From: Nitrospiraceae bacterium
GTDB lineage: Bacteria > Nitrospirota > Nitrospiria > Nitrospirales > Nitrospiraceae
DNA: 63,265 bases
NCBI GenBank assembly: GCA_919902665.1
Contig: CAKKRK010000035.1
Coordinates: 1 to 63,265 of the forward strand
Direction: 5' to 3'
The notes under the pieces were generated by a model that saw nothing but the letters and a program-made list of their open reading frames with translations, was not told the DNA's origin and ran no database searches. The position numbers and the translations under genes were made by a program. Positions 38,882 through 47,992 of this stretch are shown one piece after another (the stretch's first letter is position 1; the number at the start of each line of letters is the position of its first letter).

Positions 38882-39391
38882 ATGTCGAAGAAAGTGCTCT
38901 TATTAGCTGTTGCAGTCCTGTTTGGTAGCCAGGCTGGTCTGGCGATGGCAGCAAATCCAGACACTGGTCCGGGCTGCGGATTAGGCAAGGTGATGTGGCA
39001 GAATTATCCAAATGCCAAAACAAAGGGTTCGCAGATTTTGATGGCGACAACCAATGGCTCATTCGGGTCTCAGACGTTCGGTATGTCCACAGGGACTCTG
39101 GGTTGCACGGATGATGGCCGGATATGGGCCGAACAGAAGGCGACCATGTTTGCCGAGCTGAATGCCGATGCGCTGGCGCAGGAAATGGCGCAGGGGCGCG
39201 GTGAGCACCTGGCTTCGATGGCGACGCTTCTGGGAGTTGCGCAGCCGCAGCATGCGGCCTTCTTTGCGATGGCCCAAGAGCGCTATGCAGCCCTCTCCAG
39301 TGCGGGTGAACTTTCCCCGGCGGCGATGGTCCAGGCATTGAATGAAGGGATTTCCGCCGATTCTTCGTTGGTCAAGGTTGCGCTGAACTAA
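38882..39391 (+). CDS. DUF3015 family exported protein
   Basis: 169 residues. Signal peptide to AMAA; then the DUF3015 pattern GPGCGLGKVMW....KGSQILMATTNGSFGSQTFGMSTGTLGC. The ATG at 38882 follows a strong GGAGGAGG site; the ATG at 38867 lies in front of that site and is rejected. A terminator directly follows. Function unknown. Confidence 0.87.
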   Translation: MSKKVLLLAVAVLFGSQAGLAMAANPDTGPGCGLGKVMWQNYPNAKTKGSQILMATTNGSFGSQTFGMSTGTLGCTDDGRIWAEQKATMFAELNADALAQEMAQGRGEHLASMATLLGVAQPQHAAFFAMAQERYAALSSAGELSPAAMVQALNEGISADSSLVKVALN

Positions 39392-39404
39392 GCGCATCTG
39401 TTCC

Positions 39405-39434
39405 AGGGGCTTCCACCGCAGGGTGGAAGCCCCT
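39405..39434 (+). terminator. rho-independent terminator overlapping the next gene's leader
   Basis: 13-bp perfect stem (39405-39417 / 39422-39434), loop GCAG, then TTGTGTTTCTT. It ends three bases before the GTG at 39437 of the next gene, so the right arm (GGTGGAAG) would also be that gene's only candidate ribosome binding region. Confidence 0.85.
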
Positions 39435-39436
39435 TT

Positions 39437-41359
39437 GTGTTTCTTCATGATGCAGTGATCCACATCTTCCTTGCCATTAGCATTCTTCTCGCCAGCCCAG
39501 GCTGGAGCCAGGCTGAGCCGGTCATCCAAGACTATCAAACGGAGCTGATCGAACGGGCCAGACAGACCCGTTTGGCGGATAAACGGGAATGGCAGTTGCT
39601 GCTCCACTATGGGGTCGATTTATTTGGCAGAGCGGCCAGCGAAGAGGACGACGAGGGGTTCTTTCTTTCGCCTCGTGGAAAGTTCGATCCGCAGGCTGAG
39701 CTTGATGCCACGATCGCACAGTTCTTTGTTGCTGACCTGGTTGGACGCTCGAAACAGCCGGCACAATGCGCCTTCATTGCTCGGTATCACTGGTTAAAGG
39801 AGCGGCTGCAATTCGATCCACACCGGCTTGCGCCGCTGGAGTGTGGCCGGTTCGACCGATGGCGGGCGGAGATGAATCCGCAAGGGGTGAGTTTAATTTT
39901 TCCTGCCGCCTTCCTGAATAATCCCGCCTCGATGTTCGGTCATACATTCTTGCGGATCGATCAGCGAGGTCAAACCGAACAGACCAGATTGCTGGCCTAC
40001 ACAATCGATTATGCTGCGGATGTGCCGGATGGCGCCGGGATCGAGTATGCGTACAAAGGAATTTTCGGAGCATACAAAGGCTTCTTTTCTACTCCTCCCT
40101 ATTACCTCAAGGTCCAAGCCTACCGCGACATCGAGAATCGTGATATGTGGGAGTATCAACTGAACTTGACGCCTGATCAGATCGATCGGCTGCTCATGCA
40201 TGCCTGGGAGATGGGAAATGCATACTTCGACTATTTCTTTTTCAAGGAAAATTGCTCGTATCACATCCTTTCTCTATTGGAGTACGCGAATCCGTCGCTT
40301 CACTTGAGAGACCGGTTTTCGCTGTGGACCATTCCTGCAGACACGGTTCGAGCCATTATTGACTCTCCGGGATTGGTGGGTGACGCGACGTACCGGCCTT
40401 CCCGCAGTACGATCATCAAGCGAAAACGGGCGCTGCTGACCGATGAAGAACGAAGTCTGTCGATAGGGCTCATGCGTGCCCCGGACATTGCGAAGGAGTC
40501 TTTGTTTGCATCGTTGCCGCTATTGCGGCGGGCCTTCGTGCTGGATGTCGCGTCGGACTATCTCCGCTACAAAGGGGAGAGCGATGATCCGGAGGTGACG
40601 GTCTACAAGGAGCGCAACCGGCGCGTGCTGACGGAGCGGAGCAAATTGTTGATTCCATCCGCTGAGATCAACATTCGTCCCTTTACGAAACAGCCGGATG
40701 TGGGGCACCGGACAACCCGTGTGGCGCTGGGAGGTGGCTGGCGCAATGATGACACGTTCGAAGAGGCGTCGTTCCGTGCCGTCTATCACCACCTGCTCGA
40801 CCCTGAGCCAGGCTACACACCGGACGCGCAACTTGAAGCATTCGCAGTAACGGTGCGGCGTTACAATCAGGCGGACCGCGTCAGAGTCGAACGGGCGACA
40901 TTGATCAATATCCTGTCTCTCTCGCCGATCGATGATCTGTTTCGCGCGCCGTCATGGAGGGTGAACGTGGGGATGGACACCCTCCGCCGGCGGGGCTGTC
41001 AACTCTGCGATAACGTGGTGGTCGATGGAGGAGTGGGGGCAGCGATGGAATCCCATGTGCTCAATCGGGAAGTCTATTTTGCGTTCGCTGAGGCCGAGGC
41101 CAACTACAGCAAGGCCTATGAGGAGCGGCATCGTGTCGGCGGCGGCGCCACGGTGGGGATGTTGGCGGATGTGACTGATCGTTGGAAACTGATGCTGTCG
41201 TGGTCGTATCGCCGGTATCCGTTCGGCGATAAATCGGACGACATCCGCTGGTATGCCGGCTCGCGTCTGACTCTTGCTCAGAACTGGGCGGTACGGATGG
41301 ATTACAACCATCGCGACCGCGACAATGATGTGGTGGTTTCCATTCAAGCATTTTTCTGA
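39437..41359 (+). CDS. Lnb/DUF4105 family periplasmic-outer membrane protein
   Basis: 640 residues. Signal peptide (HIFLAISILLASPGWSQA). The central Lnb/DUF4105 hallmark FPAAFLNNPASMFGHTFLRID is followed by AYTIDYAAD, YKGIFGAYKGFFSTPPYY and FFFKENCSYHILSLLE, which hold conserved His/Cys of this NlpC/P60-like fold. The last ~200 residues look like a beta-barrel or beta-rich domain (NWAVRMDYNHRDRDNDVVVSIQAFF). GTG start at 39437, or GTG at 39455. Role unproven; likely acts on envelope lipid or peptide bonds. Confidence 0.82.
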   Translation: MFLHDAVIHIFLAISILLASPGWSQAEPVIQDYQTELIERARQTRLADKREWQLLLHYGVDLFGRAASEEDDEGFFLSPRGKFDPQAELDATIAQFFVADLVGRSKQPAQCAFIARYHWLKERLQFDPHRLAPLECGRFDRWRAEMNPQGVSLIFPAAFLNNPASMFGHTFLRIDQRGQTEQTRLLAYTIDYAADVPDGAGIEYAYKGIFGAYKGFFSTPPYYLKVQAYRDIENRDMWEYQLNLTPDQIDRLLMHAWEMGNAYFDYFFFKENCSYHILSLLEYANPSLHLRDRFSLWTIPADTVRAIIDSPGLVGDATYRPSRSTIIKRKRALLTDEERSLSIGLMRAPDIAKESLFASLPLLRRAFVLDVASDYLRYKGESDDPEVTVYKERNRRVLTERSKLLIPSAEINIRPFTKQPDVGHRTTRVALGGGWRNDDTFEEASFRAVYHHLLDPEPGYTPDAQLEAFAVTVRRYNQADRVRVERATLINILSLSPIDDLFRAPSWRVNVGMDTLRRRGCQLCDNVVVDGGVGAAMESHVLNREVYFAFAEAEANYSKAYEERHRVGGGATVGMLADVTDRWKLMLSWSYRRYPFGDKSDDIRWYAGSRLTLAQNWAVRMDYNHRDRDNDVVVSIQAFF

Positions 41360-41378
41360 TCGCCTGGCTGACTTTCTC

Positions 41379-41407
41379 TTGCCGTGTATAGAGTGTCCTG
41401 CTACAAG
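41379..41407 (+). promoter_or_regulatory. putative promoter of the aryl-polyene operon
   Basis: TTGCCG at 41379-41384, 17-nt spacer, TACAAG at 41402-41407 (4/6 each). It lies 29 bp before the first gene of the operon. Weak consensus, position favourable. Confidence 0.4.
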
Positions 41408-41436
41408 TGTAGGCGTCGGAGGCTCAGGATTCTCCC

Positions 41437-42231
41437 ATGAACCGATCCACTGAACAGCCCAGCCCACAGCGCCCAAATCAAGCCGTTGAGCCGATCGCTC
41501 CCCATCCGCCGTTACACCAGTACTATGATGAGCTGGATGCCAGGCAGGGATTCCTCAACGAGCTGTTCAACCGAACAGCGTATCAGTATCGCAATATCGA
41601 CAAGGCCACCGGGTTCGGGTCCGGCTTATGGTATCGGAAGAAAGCGCTTGAGTCGGCGGGATTGAAGCCAGGCATGCGGGTGCTCGACGTCGCATGCGGA
41701 CCGGGACTGGTGACGCAATGCGCGCTGAGTCTGGTCGGTCCATCCGGCTCGGTCGTCGGGCTCGATCCCAGTATCGGCATGCTGCGCGAAGCGCAGAAGG
41801 GCCCGTGCCGGAATTTGGTGCGCGGTGTCGGCGAGCGGTTGCCGTTTCCAGACGGACATTTCGATTTTCTCAGCATGGGTTATGCGCTGCGGCATGTGCC
41901 GGATCTTCGGGGCGCGTTTGCCGAGTATCGGCGTGTGCTCAAGCCGGGAGGGATCGTCATGTTACTGGAGATCTCACGACCCCGATCGGCGTTCGTACTC
42001 CTCCTATCGCGGTTTTATATCAAGACCCTGTTAGGGGCCGCGTTCGCCACCGGGACCGGCAATCAGGACATGAAGAAACTGATGGCCTATTGGTGGGAAA
42101 CGACGGAACAGTGTGTTCCCCCCGAAACGATCATTGATGCATTGAAGGGATCGGGTTTTGGAGCCTGTACGGTGAAGGAATGGTTCAGCGGGCTCTTGAG
42201 AGACTATCGGGCGGTGAAGGACTCGGTATAG
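41437..42231 (+). CDS. UbiE-like class I SAM methyltransferase of the pigment locus
   Basis: 264 residues. SAM loop VLDVACGPGLV (residues ~78-88), then VVGLDPS, the motif RLPFPDGHFDFLSMGYALRHV characteristic of UbiE/MenG-type enzymes, and KPGGIVMLLEIS. First gene of the operon, two bases upstream of the ACP. By analogy with APE/xanthomonadin loci it could methylate the aryl head group; substrate not shown by sequence. Confidence 0.85.
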   Translation: MNRSTEQPSPQRPNQAVEPIAPHPPLHQYYDELDARQGFLNELFNRTAYQYRNIDKATGFGSGLWYRKKALESAGLKPGMRVLDVACGPGLVTQCALSLVGPSGSVVGLDPSIGMLREAQKGPCRNLVRGVGERLPFPDGHFDFLSMGYALRHVPDLRGAFAEYRRVLKPGGIVMLLEISRPRSAFVLLLSRFYIKTLLGAAFATGTGNQDMKKLMAYWWETTEQCVPPETIIDALKGSGFGACTVKEWFSGLLRDYRAVKDSV

Positions 42232-42233
42232 AG

Positions 42234-42506
42234 ATGGAACAGTCTGGCGCATCGTTGCTTGAACGAGATCTTGCCAAGCTCATTGTGCAGACGCTCAAGC
42301 TGAAGATCGATCCGGCTGCCATTGAACCGGAGGCCGCGTTGTTCGGCGAAGGGTTGGGGCTCGACTCGATCGATGCGTTGGAACTCTCGCTGGCCATTTC
42401 ACAAACCTACGGGTATCAACTCAAGTCGAGTGATCCGCAGATCAAAACGATCTTTTCATCCTTGCGGGCGTTGGCGGCAGCTATTGAGAAGAACCGCACG
42501 AAGTGA
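42234..42506 (+). CDS. acyl carrier protein of the aryl-polyene synthase
   Basis: 90 residues. Phosphopantetheine attachment Ser45 in GLGLDSIDALEL. The ATG at 42234 follows the methyltransferase stop by two bases. It is the only ACP gene in the locus, whereas the E. coli/Xenorhabdus APE loci carry two (ApeE, ApeF), so it probably serves both starter loading and extension. Its end overlaps the AMP-ligase start (GTGA). Confidence 0.9.
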   Translation: MEQSGASLLERDLAKLIVQTLKLKIDPAAIEPEAALFGEGLGLDSIDALELSLAISQTYGYQLKSSDPQIKTIFSSLRALAAAIEKNRTK

Positions 42507-43867
42507 CGGTCGATAGGGCCATGCGTGAGACCCCCTTGATCGGCCCCTACGATGTCGACGATGTGCTGGCCTGGGATCAGGAAGGGCCGCGCACCGTCCG
42601 CCAGTTTTTGACCGACGCGGCTTCCCTGGCGGAGTCGTTGCCCGATCGATCTACGGCGCTGAATCTTGCCGCCAACCGCTATGACTTTCTGGTGGGATTC
42701 GCTGCCGCCATCATGCGGCGGCAGGTAACGTTACTTCCACAAAGCCGGGCGTCTCAAACGCTGCTTCGGATTGCCAGAGAGTTTCCCGGAAGCTATGCCC
42801 TGACGGATCGAGGCGATGCCATTGAGGGAATCGATTCCGTCTCGATCCAGCTGAGGGGGGACCAGGCTCCGTGGCCGATGGATATTCCACGGATTCCGCC
42901 TGATCGGGTTGTGGCTGTTGCATTCACTTCCGGGAGTACGGGACGGCCCGTGCCGAATAAGAAGACGTGGGGAGCCTTGACAGCTGTGGCCCAGGCGACC
43001 GGAGTGAGACTCGGGATCAAGGCAGGGGATCGTCTTTCGGTGGTGGCGACCGTTCCGCATCAGCATATGTTCGGGCTGGAAGCGTCTGTGATGTTACCGA
43101 TCATGCATGGTTTGGCGATGCATGCCGGGCGTCCGCTGTTTCCGGCCGATATCAGGAGTGTGCTGGCTGATGCGGCGAACGGATGGATGCTCGTGACGAC
43201 GCCTCTCCATCTTCGCGCCTGCGTGTCAGAAAGTATCAGCATGCCGCCGGGTGGACTCATTCTTTCTGCGACAGCCCCGTTGCCCCGCAATTTGGCGCAG
43301 CAGGCTGAGGAGCACTTTCAAGCCGAAGTCCATGAAATTTTCGGGTTTGCCGAAGCCGGTAGCATCGCCGAACGGCGCACAATCGACGGCGACCGGTGGC
43401 ATCCCCTGGAAGGGGTGCATGTGGCGCAGGACGCATCCTCATGTCTGGTGCAGGCATGGTATCTTCCGACGCCTGTGCCTGTGCCGGATCGCATCACAGT
43501 CGATACGGATGGAACATTCGTCGTGCATGGCCGCGAAGCGGATCAGGTGAATGTCGCCGGCCATCGGATATCCCTCGGCGACTTGAACCAGCTCTTGCTG
43601 AAAATCGATGGCGTGCAAGATGGAGTCTTTTTCTTGCCGGAGGAGGGGGCCGGCCTCGTCACGAGGCTCATGGCATTTGTCGTGGCTCCCGGCAAAACCA
43701 GCGAAGAGATTCAACAGAAGCTGCGCGCGTATGTTGACCCGGTATTCATGCCCCGTCCGTTGGTGTGCGTGCCGAGTCTGCCACGGAATGCAACCGGCAA
43801 GCTTCCACGAGAATCCGTGAACGAGTTGGCCCGGCAATGGCTGGAGAGGGAAGGCGATGGCGCATGA
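42503..43867 (+). CDS. AMP-dependent aryl/acyl ligase
   Basis: 454 residues, ANL superfamily. P-loop AFTSGSTGRPVPNKK (~136-150), PHQHMFGLE, FGFAEAGSIAERR in the A5 region, DTDGTFVVHGREADQVNVAGHRIS and the catalytic Lys in ATGKLPRE near the C-terminus. ApeH/XanA2-like: it should adenylate a hydroxybenzoate and load it on the adjacent ACP. Overlaps both neighbours, so translation is coupled. Confidence 0.87.
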   Translation: MTVDRAMRETPLIGPYDVDDVLAWDQEGPRTVRQFLTDAASLAESLPDRSTALNLAANRYDFLVGFAAAIMRRQVTLLPQSRASQTLLRIAREFPGSYALTDRGDAIEGIDSVSIQLRGDQAPWPMDIPRIPPDRVVAVAFTSGSTGRPVPNKKTWGALTAVAQATGVRLGIKAGDRLSVVATVPHQHMFGLEASVMLPIMHGLAMHAGRPLFPADIRSVLADAANGWMLVTTPLHLRACVSESISMPPGGLILSATAPLPRNLAQQAEEHFQAEVHEIFGFAEAGSIAERRTIDGDRWHPLEGVHVAQDASSCLVQAWYLPTPVPVPDRITVDTDGTFVVHGREADQVNVAGHRISLGDLNQLLLKIDGVQDGVFFLPEEGAGLVTRLMAFVVAPGKTSEEIQQKLRAYVDPVFMPRPLVCVPSLPRNATGKLPRESVNELARQWLEREGDGA

Positions 43868-44180
43868 ACGAACGGTCTTGATCGGCCACGATCATCCGTC
43901 GCTCGCGGGACATTTCCCCGGACACCCGGTTGTGCCTGGCGTGGTGTTGCTTGGTGAAGTGATCGAGACGTTGCGTCACAGTGCGGCGGCTCGGTCGGTG
44001 AGGGGATTGCCCATGGTGAAATTCTCCTCTCCGTTGAAGCCTGGTGAGGTCGTTACCATTTGTGTGAATCAGGATGAGGTTGCGCTGGCCTCGTTTTCTT
44101 GCCGGGTCGGGACCAGGCTTATTGCGTCCGGCGTGATTGAACTGGCATCCGGGACGGCGGCGCAGATGGAAGGGGTGTGA
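43857..44180 (+). CDS. FabZ/ApeI-like hotdog dehydratase
   Basis: 107 residues. DHPSLAGHFPGHPVVPGVVLLGEV carries the HFPGxPxxPG signature with catalytic His of FabZ-type 3-hydroxyacyl-ACP dehydratases; central helix with the acidic residue follows. Corresponds to ApeI. Overlaps the ligase by 11 bp and the next gene by 4 bp. Probably one partner of the ApeI/ApeP dehydratase pair with the product at 49987. Confidence 0.85.
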   Translation: MAHERTVLIGHDHPSLAGHFPGHPVVPGVVLLGEVIETLRHSAAARSVRGLPMVKFSSPLKPGEVVTICVNQDEVALASFSCRVGTRLIASGVIELASGTAAQMEGV

Positions 44181-45073
44181 GCCTCGCGTGGCGACAACAA
44201 TCGGAGCGCGGCAGCCGCGCCGGTATTCGGATCATGGCCTGGGTAGCGCAATTCCTCGGCCGTCCGGCCGCCCGCGCGCTGCTCTATCCGATTTGTGTGT
44301 ATTACTTGCTAGGATCGGGGTCTGCCCGACGGGCCATTGCGCGATTCCGTGAGCGGGCCCTTGGCCGGCCTGCCGGATGGGGCGAACTGTTCCGCCATTA
44401 TCACGCATTCGCCTCCACAATTCTTGACCGAGTCTATTTTCTCCGCGGACAGTTCGACCTTTTCGATATCCGGTTCCATGGCCTGGATGTGCTGGATCGG
44501 GAGCTGGCCAAGGGACGGGGCTGTGTGCTATTAGGCGCGCATCTCGGAAGTTTCGAAGCGGTCCGGGCGATGGGTCTCCTCGGGCGACAGCTCGACATTC
44601 GAATCCTCATGGATGAGCAGAATGCGCCGTTGATTCGCGGACTGACCCAGACATTGAACCCCATGATGGCTGACACGGTGATTCAGACGGGCGGGATTCA
44701 CGCACTCCTGCAAGTGAAGGAATGTCTCGAACGGGGTGGGATCGTCGGTGCGATGGGTGATCGTGTGACGCCGCAAGATCAGGCCATCGGATGTTCGTTT
44801 TTCGGCAGTGAGGCCAGATTCCCGACCGGGCCGATCCGTATGGCTCATGTGGTTCAGGCGCCGGTGGTGCTGTTTTTCGGGCTCTATCGGGGAGGAAACC
44901 GCTATGACGTGCGTCTTGAGTCATTTAGCGGCGAGACTTGTGTGCCGCATGACCGCCGGGATATCGATTTGACGCAGGAGGTGCAGCGATTTGCCGGCCG
45001 CCTCGAGGAGGTCTGCCGCCTTGCGCCGGACAATTGGTTCAACTTCTATGATGTGTGGAATCGTTCGAATTAG
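44177..45073 (+). CDS. LpxL/HtrB-like lysophospholipid acyltransferase
   Basis: 298 residues. Acyltransferase block GAHLGSFEAVRAMG with the His and Glu of the HX4(D/E) site, and GDRVTP..GCSFFGSEARFPTGP typical of the LpxL family. An N-terminal amphipathic/hydrophobic stretch (ALLYPICVYYLLG) suggests membrane association. In aryl-polyene loci this enzyme attaches the polyene to a lipid or carrier acceptor. GTG start overlapping the dehydratase stop. Confidence 0.85.
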   Translation: MSLAWRQQSERGSRAGIRIMAWVAQFLGRPAARALLYPICVYYLLGSGSARRAIARFRERALGRPAGWGELFRHYHAFASTILDRVYFLRGQFDLFDIRFHGLDVLDRELAKGRGCVLLGAHLGSFEAVRAMGLLGRQLDIRILMDEQNAPLIRGLTQTLNPMMADTVIQTGGIHALLQVKECLERGGIVGAMGDRVTPQDQAIGCSFFGSEARFPTGPIRMAHVVQAPVVLFFGLYRGGNRYDVRLESFSGETCVPHDRRDIDLTQEVQRFAGRLEEVCRLAPDNWFNFYDVWNRSN

Positions 45074-45677
45074 CCTGTTCTTTTTGTTTAGCGGTCTGCT
45101 GCTGGTGGGAACTGTAGCCGCTCCAGAGAACGCCTCTGCTCTCGGCGATGACGTGACCGGCGCCTGGACGGTCGAGCAGGTCGTGGCGTCGCTGAAGGAA
45201 GAGCGGGAACCTGCGGTGCCCTTCGAAGAGGCGACGCATTCGTCGTTGCTGAGTGCGCCGCTCATTGTGCGCGGCATATTGCGCTTCACGCCTCCGTCTC
45301 GACTGGAAAAAGAAGTGCTGGAACCCTACCACGAACGCTATGTCGTCGAAGGAGACCTCGTGACTTTCGAGAGCGAACGAAAGCGTCTAAAAAAAAGTAT
45401 TTCTCTGGGAGACTATCCGGGCTTGCACGGGTTCGTCGAGGCATTTCGGGCAGGTTTTACCGGAGACGCAGGCCGGCTCATGCAATCATATGACACGGTC
45501 ATAGAGGGGACCAGGCTTAAGTGGACGTTGGTGTTGCGCCCTCGTGATCCGGCAGGACGATCGATGGTTGAAGACCTCGTATTCTCAGGCTCCGAGGGGA
45601 GGATCAGCTCCATCGTCATCCATGCAGCGGACGGCGACCGGTCGGTGATGACGCTTCGTCGAGGGGCGGCCAAGTGA
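45048..45677 (+). CDS. LolA-like outer-membrane lipoprotein carrier of the locus
   Basis: About 209 residues from the ATG-ATG pair at 45048/45051, which overlaps the acyltransferase end. Signal peptide ISLFFLFSGLLLVGTVAAPENASA. The mature part (APLIVRGILRFTPPSRLEKEVLEPYHERYVVEGDLVTFESE) resembles LolA-type lipid carriers that accompany APE exporters. It likely ferries the aryl-polyene lipid across the periplasm. Assignment is by fold-like pattern and position. Confidence 0.75.
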   Translation: MMCGIVRISLFFLFSGLLLVGTVAAPENASALGDDVTGAWTVEQVVASLKEEREPAVPFEEATHSSLLSAPLIVRGILRFTPPSRLEKEVLEPYHERYVVEGDLVTFESERKRLKKSISLGDYPGLHGFVEAFRAGFTGDAGRLMQSYDTVIEGTRLKWTLVLRPRDPAGRSMVEDLVFSGSEGRISSIVIHAADGDRSVMTLRRGAAK

Positions 45678-47992
45678 GAGCCTCTCGGTGGCCGGTTCTT
45701 ATCTGGAGCATCTGCTTCGCCGGCGCGCTGTGGCTCGCGGCAACAGAATTATCGATCCATAGCGATCTGAGCGATCTCCTTCCGGAAGGGACTACCAATA
45801 CCCAACGGTTGTTGCTGACTCAAGTGCGGTCTGGCCTGGCGGGCCGGTTGATTCTTGTGGCGATTGAGGGTGCAGAACCGGATGAGTTAGCCAGGCTGAG
45901 CCGGGACCTGAGCAAGAGGCTGCAAGGAGATGCGCAGATTGATTTTGTGGGGAATGGGGCGCAGGGGCTCTCTTCCGATGAGCAGCAGCTCTTGTTTCGC
46001 TTGCGGTATTTTCTGAGTTCTACGTTACAGGCGGATACATTTTCGGTGGACTCCCTGCGCGGGGCTCTTGAAAAACGGCTGGATGATCTACGGTCTCCAC
46101 TCGGTCTCCTCATCAAGGAATATATTCCATCCGACCCCACCGGAGAGTTCCTGGGGATTCTCCAGTCCTGGTCCGAGTGGGAGGCGCCGACGAAGCATCG
46201 AGAAGTTTGGATGTCGGCGGATCTCCAGCGGGCTCTGCTCGTGGTGCAAACCAAAGCCGCCGGGTTCGATGCCGAGCCGCAGGCAGCCATTCAGCAGCAT
46301 ATTCAGGCGGTCTTTCAACAGTTACGCAAGGACTCGTCGTCGGCCCGATTGCTTCTGAGCGGACCCGGAGTATTTGCGGTGGAAATCCAGCAAACGATCG
46401 AACAGGAGATTTGGTGGCTTTCAGTCACGGCGTCCCTGCTGGTCGTTGTGTTTCTCTGCGTCACCTATCGATCGGTGACTCTGATGGTCTTGAGTCTGAT
46501 TCCGCTGACCAGCGGAATCCTGGCCGGCCTGGTTGCAGTGAATAGTTGGTTCGGATTCGTTCATGGCATCACGTTGGGGTTCGGCATCACGCTGTTGGGC
46601 GTCGTGGACGATTACCCTATCCATTTGTTCAGCCATCTGACCAGGAAGGAGTCTGCCCAGACGACGATGCGCGCGATCTGGCCGACGATGCGGCTGGGGG
46701 TTGTGACGACGGCCATCGGATTTTCATCGTTGTTGCTTGCCGGCTTTCCTGCCTTGGCGCAACTGGGGCTCTTTGCGGTAGTCGGGCTGGGAACGGCGGC
46801 GGTGGTGACTCGGTGGGTGCTCCCTGTCTGTGTCCCTGCCGGATTTGTTCCTCGGGAAATCCGACCGGATTTGGGGCGCTTGGTGGATGATCTGCCGAAA
46901 GCGAAGATTGTGGTGCCGGTGGCGGTCATTCTTGCGACAATTGTACTGATATGGTCAGATACACCGTTCTGGCAGGAAGATCTGGAGAGTCTGAGCCCCC
47001 TGTCGGCGGACAAGAAAGAGCTGGATCAGCATCTGCGACAGGAACTGGGTGCGCCGGATGTGCGGGATCTATTGGTCGTCGAAGGGACGAGCGTCGAGGC
47101 TCTCTTGATGAAGGCTGAAGCCATGATGCCGAGGCTGGAGCAGCTGCGAGAAGGTCGTGTGTTGTCCGGCTACGACATGGTCTCGCGCTATCTGCCGAGC
47201 CATCATGTGCAGCAGGATCGGCTGAAGGTTTTGCCTGAGCGGGAGGTGCTTGAAAGAAATCTCGCTGTCGCGCAGAAGGGGCTGCCGTTTATGCCCGGGT
47301 TGTTCGCTCCATTCGTGACGGCGGTTGCTGAGGCACGGAGTCTGCCGTTTATCGATCGGGATACATTCAGGGGGACGACGTTGGGAATGAAATTGGAGTC
47401 GTTGCTGTTCTCCCATCAGGATGAATGGCTAGCGATTGTTCCGCTCCGTGGAGTTTTTGATCGGACCCAGCTTGCGACGGCAGCGGCAAGCTGGGGAGAT
47501 ACCTCGGTGAGTTATGTGGACCTGAAGGAAGAGTCGAACCGGCTGATGCGGGCCTATCGCAATCGGATGATGCAATTAGTGGGGTGGGGGACAATTGCTA
47601 TTACGGTTTCGCTGGCAGTCGGATTGGGATCGATCACTCGGCTCGGACCGGTACTTGCTCCGATCGGCTGCGCCTTGATTGTTGTGGTTGCTGTTTTAAA
47701 AGGATCGGGCGAGTCGCTCTCGTTATTTCATGTGGCAACCTTTCTGCTTGTGATCGGGTTGGGGCTCGATTATTCTCTGTTCTTTAATCGACGGGAGGGG
47801 ACTGAAATCGAGCGAGCTAAGACCGTTTTTGGTCTACTGGTCTGTAGCACGACAACGATTCTCGTGTTCGGCCTGTTGGCCTTCTCGAAGATCCCTGTGC
47901 TCCATGCAATTGGATTGACCGCAGCCTGCGGATCGTTGTGTTGTCTGCTCTTTTCAGGGTTGATGGCGCAGCGGGAGGCGACTGATGCCTGA
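45674..47992 (+). CDS. MMPL/RND-type exporter
   Basis: 772 residues. Two halves, each with one N-terminal helix, a large periplasmic domain and a five-helix bundle (e.g. LSVTASLLVVVFLCVTYRSVTLMVLSLIPL; GWGTIAITVSLAVGLGSITRL). Short GVVDDYPIHLFSHLTR and GLGLDYSLFFNRRE stretches carry the conserved Asp-Tyr pair of the proton relay. Corresponds to ApeM/XanF-type exporters. GTG start overlapping the carrier gene; C-terminus overlaps the ketosynthase. Confidence 0.88.
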   Translation: MRASRWPVLIWSICFAGALWLAATELSIHSDLSDLLPEGTTNTQRLLLTQVRSGLAGRLILVAIEGAEPDELARLSRDLSKRLQGDAQIDFVGNGAQGLSSDEQQLLFRLRYFLSSTLQADTFSVDSLRGALEKRLDDLRSPLGLLIKEYIPSDPTGEFLGILQSWSEWEAPTKHREVWMSADLQRALLVVQTKAAGFDAEPQAAIQQHIQAVFQQLRKDSSSARLLLSGPGVFAVEIQQTIEQEIWWLSVTASLLVVVFLCVTYRSVTLMVLSLIPLTSGILAGLVAVNSWFGFVHGITLGFGITLLGVVDDYPIHLFSHLTRKESAQTTMRAIWPTMRLGVVTTAIGFSSLLLAGFPALAQLGLFAVVGLGTAAVVTRWVLPVCVPAGFVPREIRPDLGRLVDDLPKAKIVVPVAVILATIVLIWSDTPFWQEDLESLSPLSADKKELDQHLRQELGAPDVRDLLVVEGTSVEALLMKAEAMMPRLEQLREGRVLSGYDMVSRYLPSHHVQQDRLKVLPEREVLERNLAVAQKGLPFMPGLFAPFVTAVAEARSLPFIDRDTFRGTTLGMKLESLLFSHQDEWLAIVPLRGVFDRTQLATAAASWGDTSVSYVDLKEESNRLMRAYRNRMMQLVGWGTIAITVSLAVGLGSITRLGPVLAPIGCALIVVVAVLKGSGESLSLFHVATFLLVIGLGLDYSLFFNRREGTEIERAKTVFGLLVCSTTTILVFGLLAFSKIPVLHAIGLTAACGSLCCLLFSGLMAQREATDA

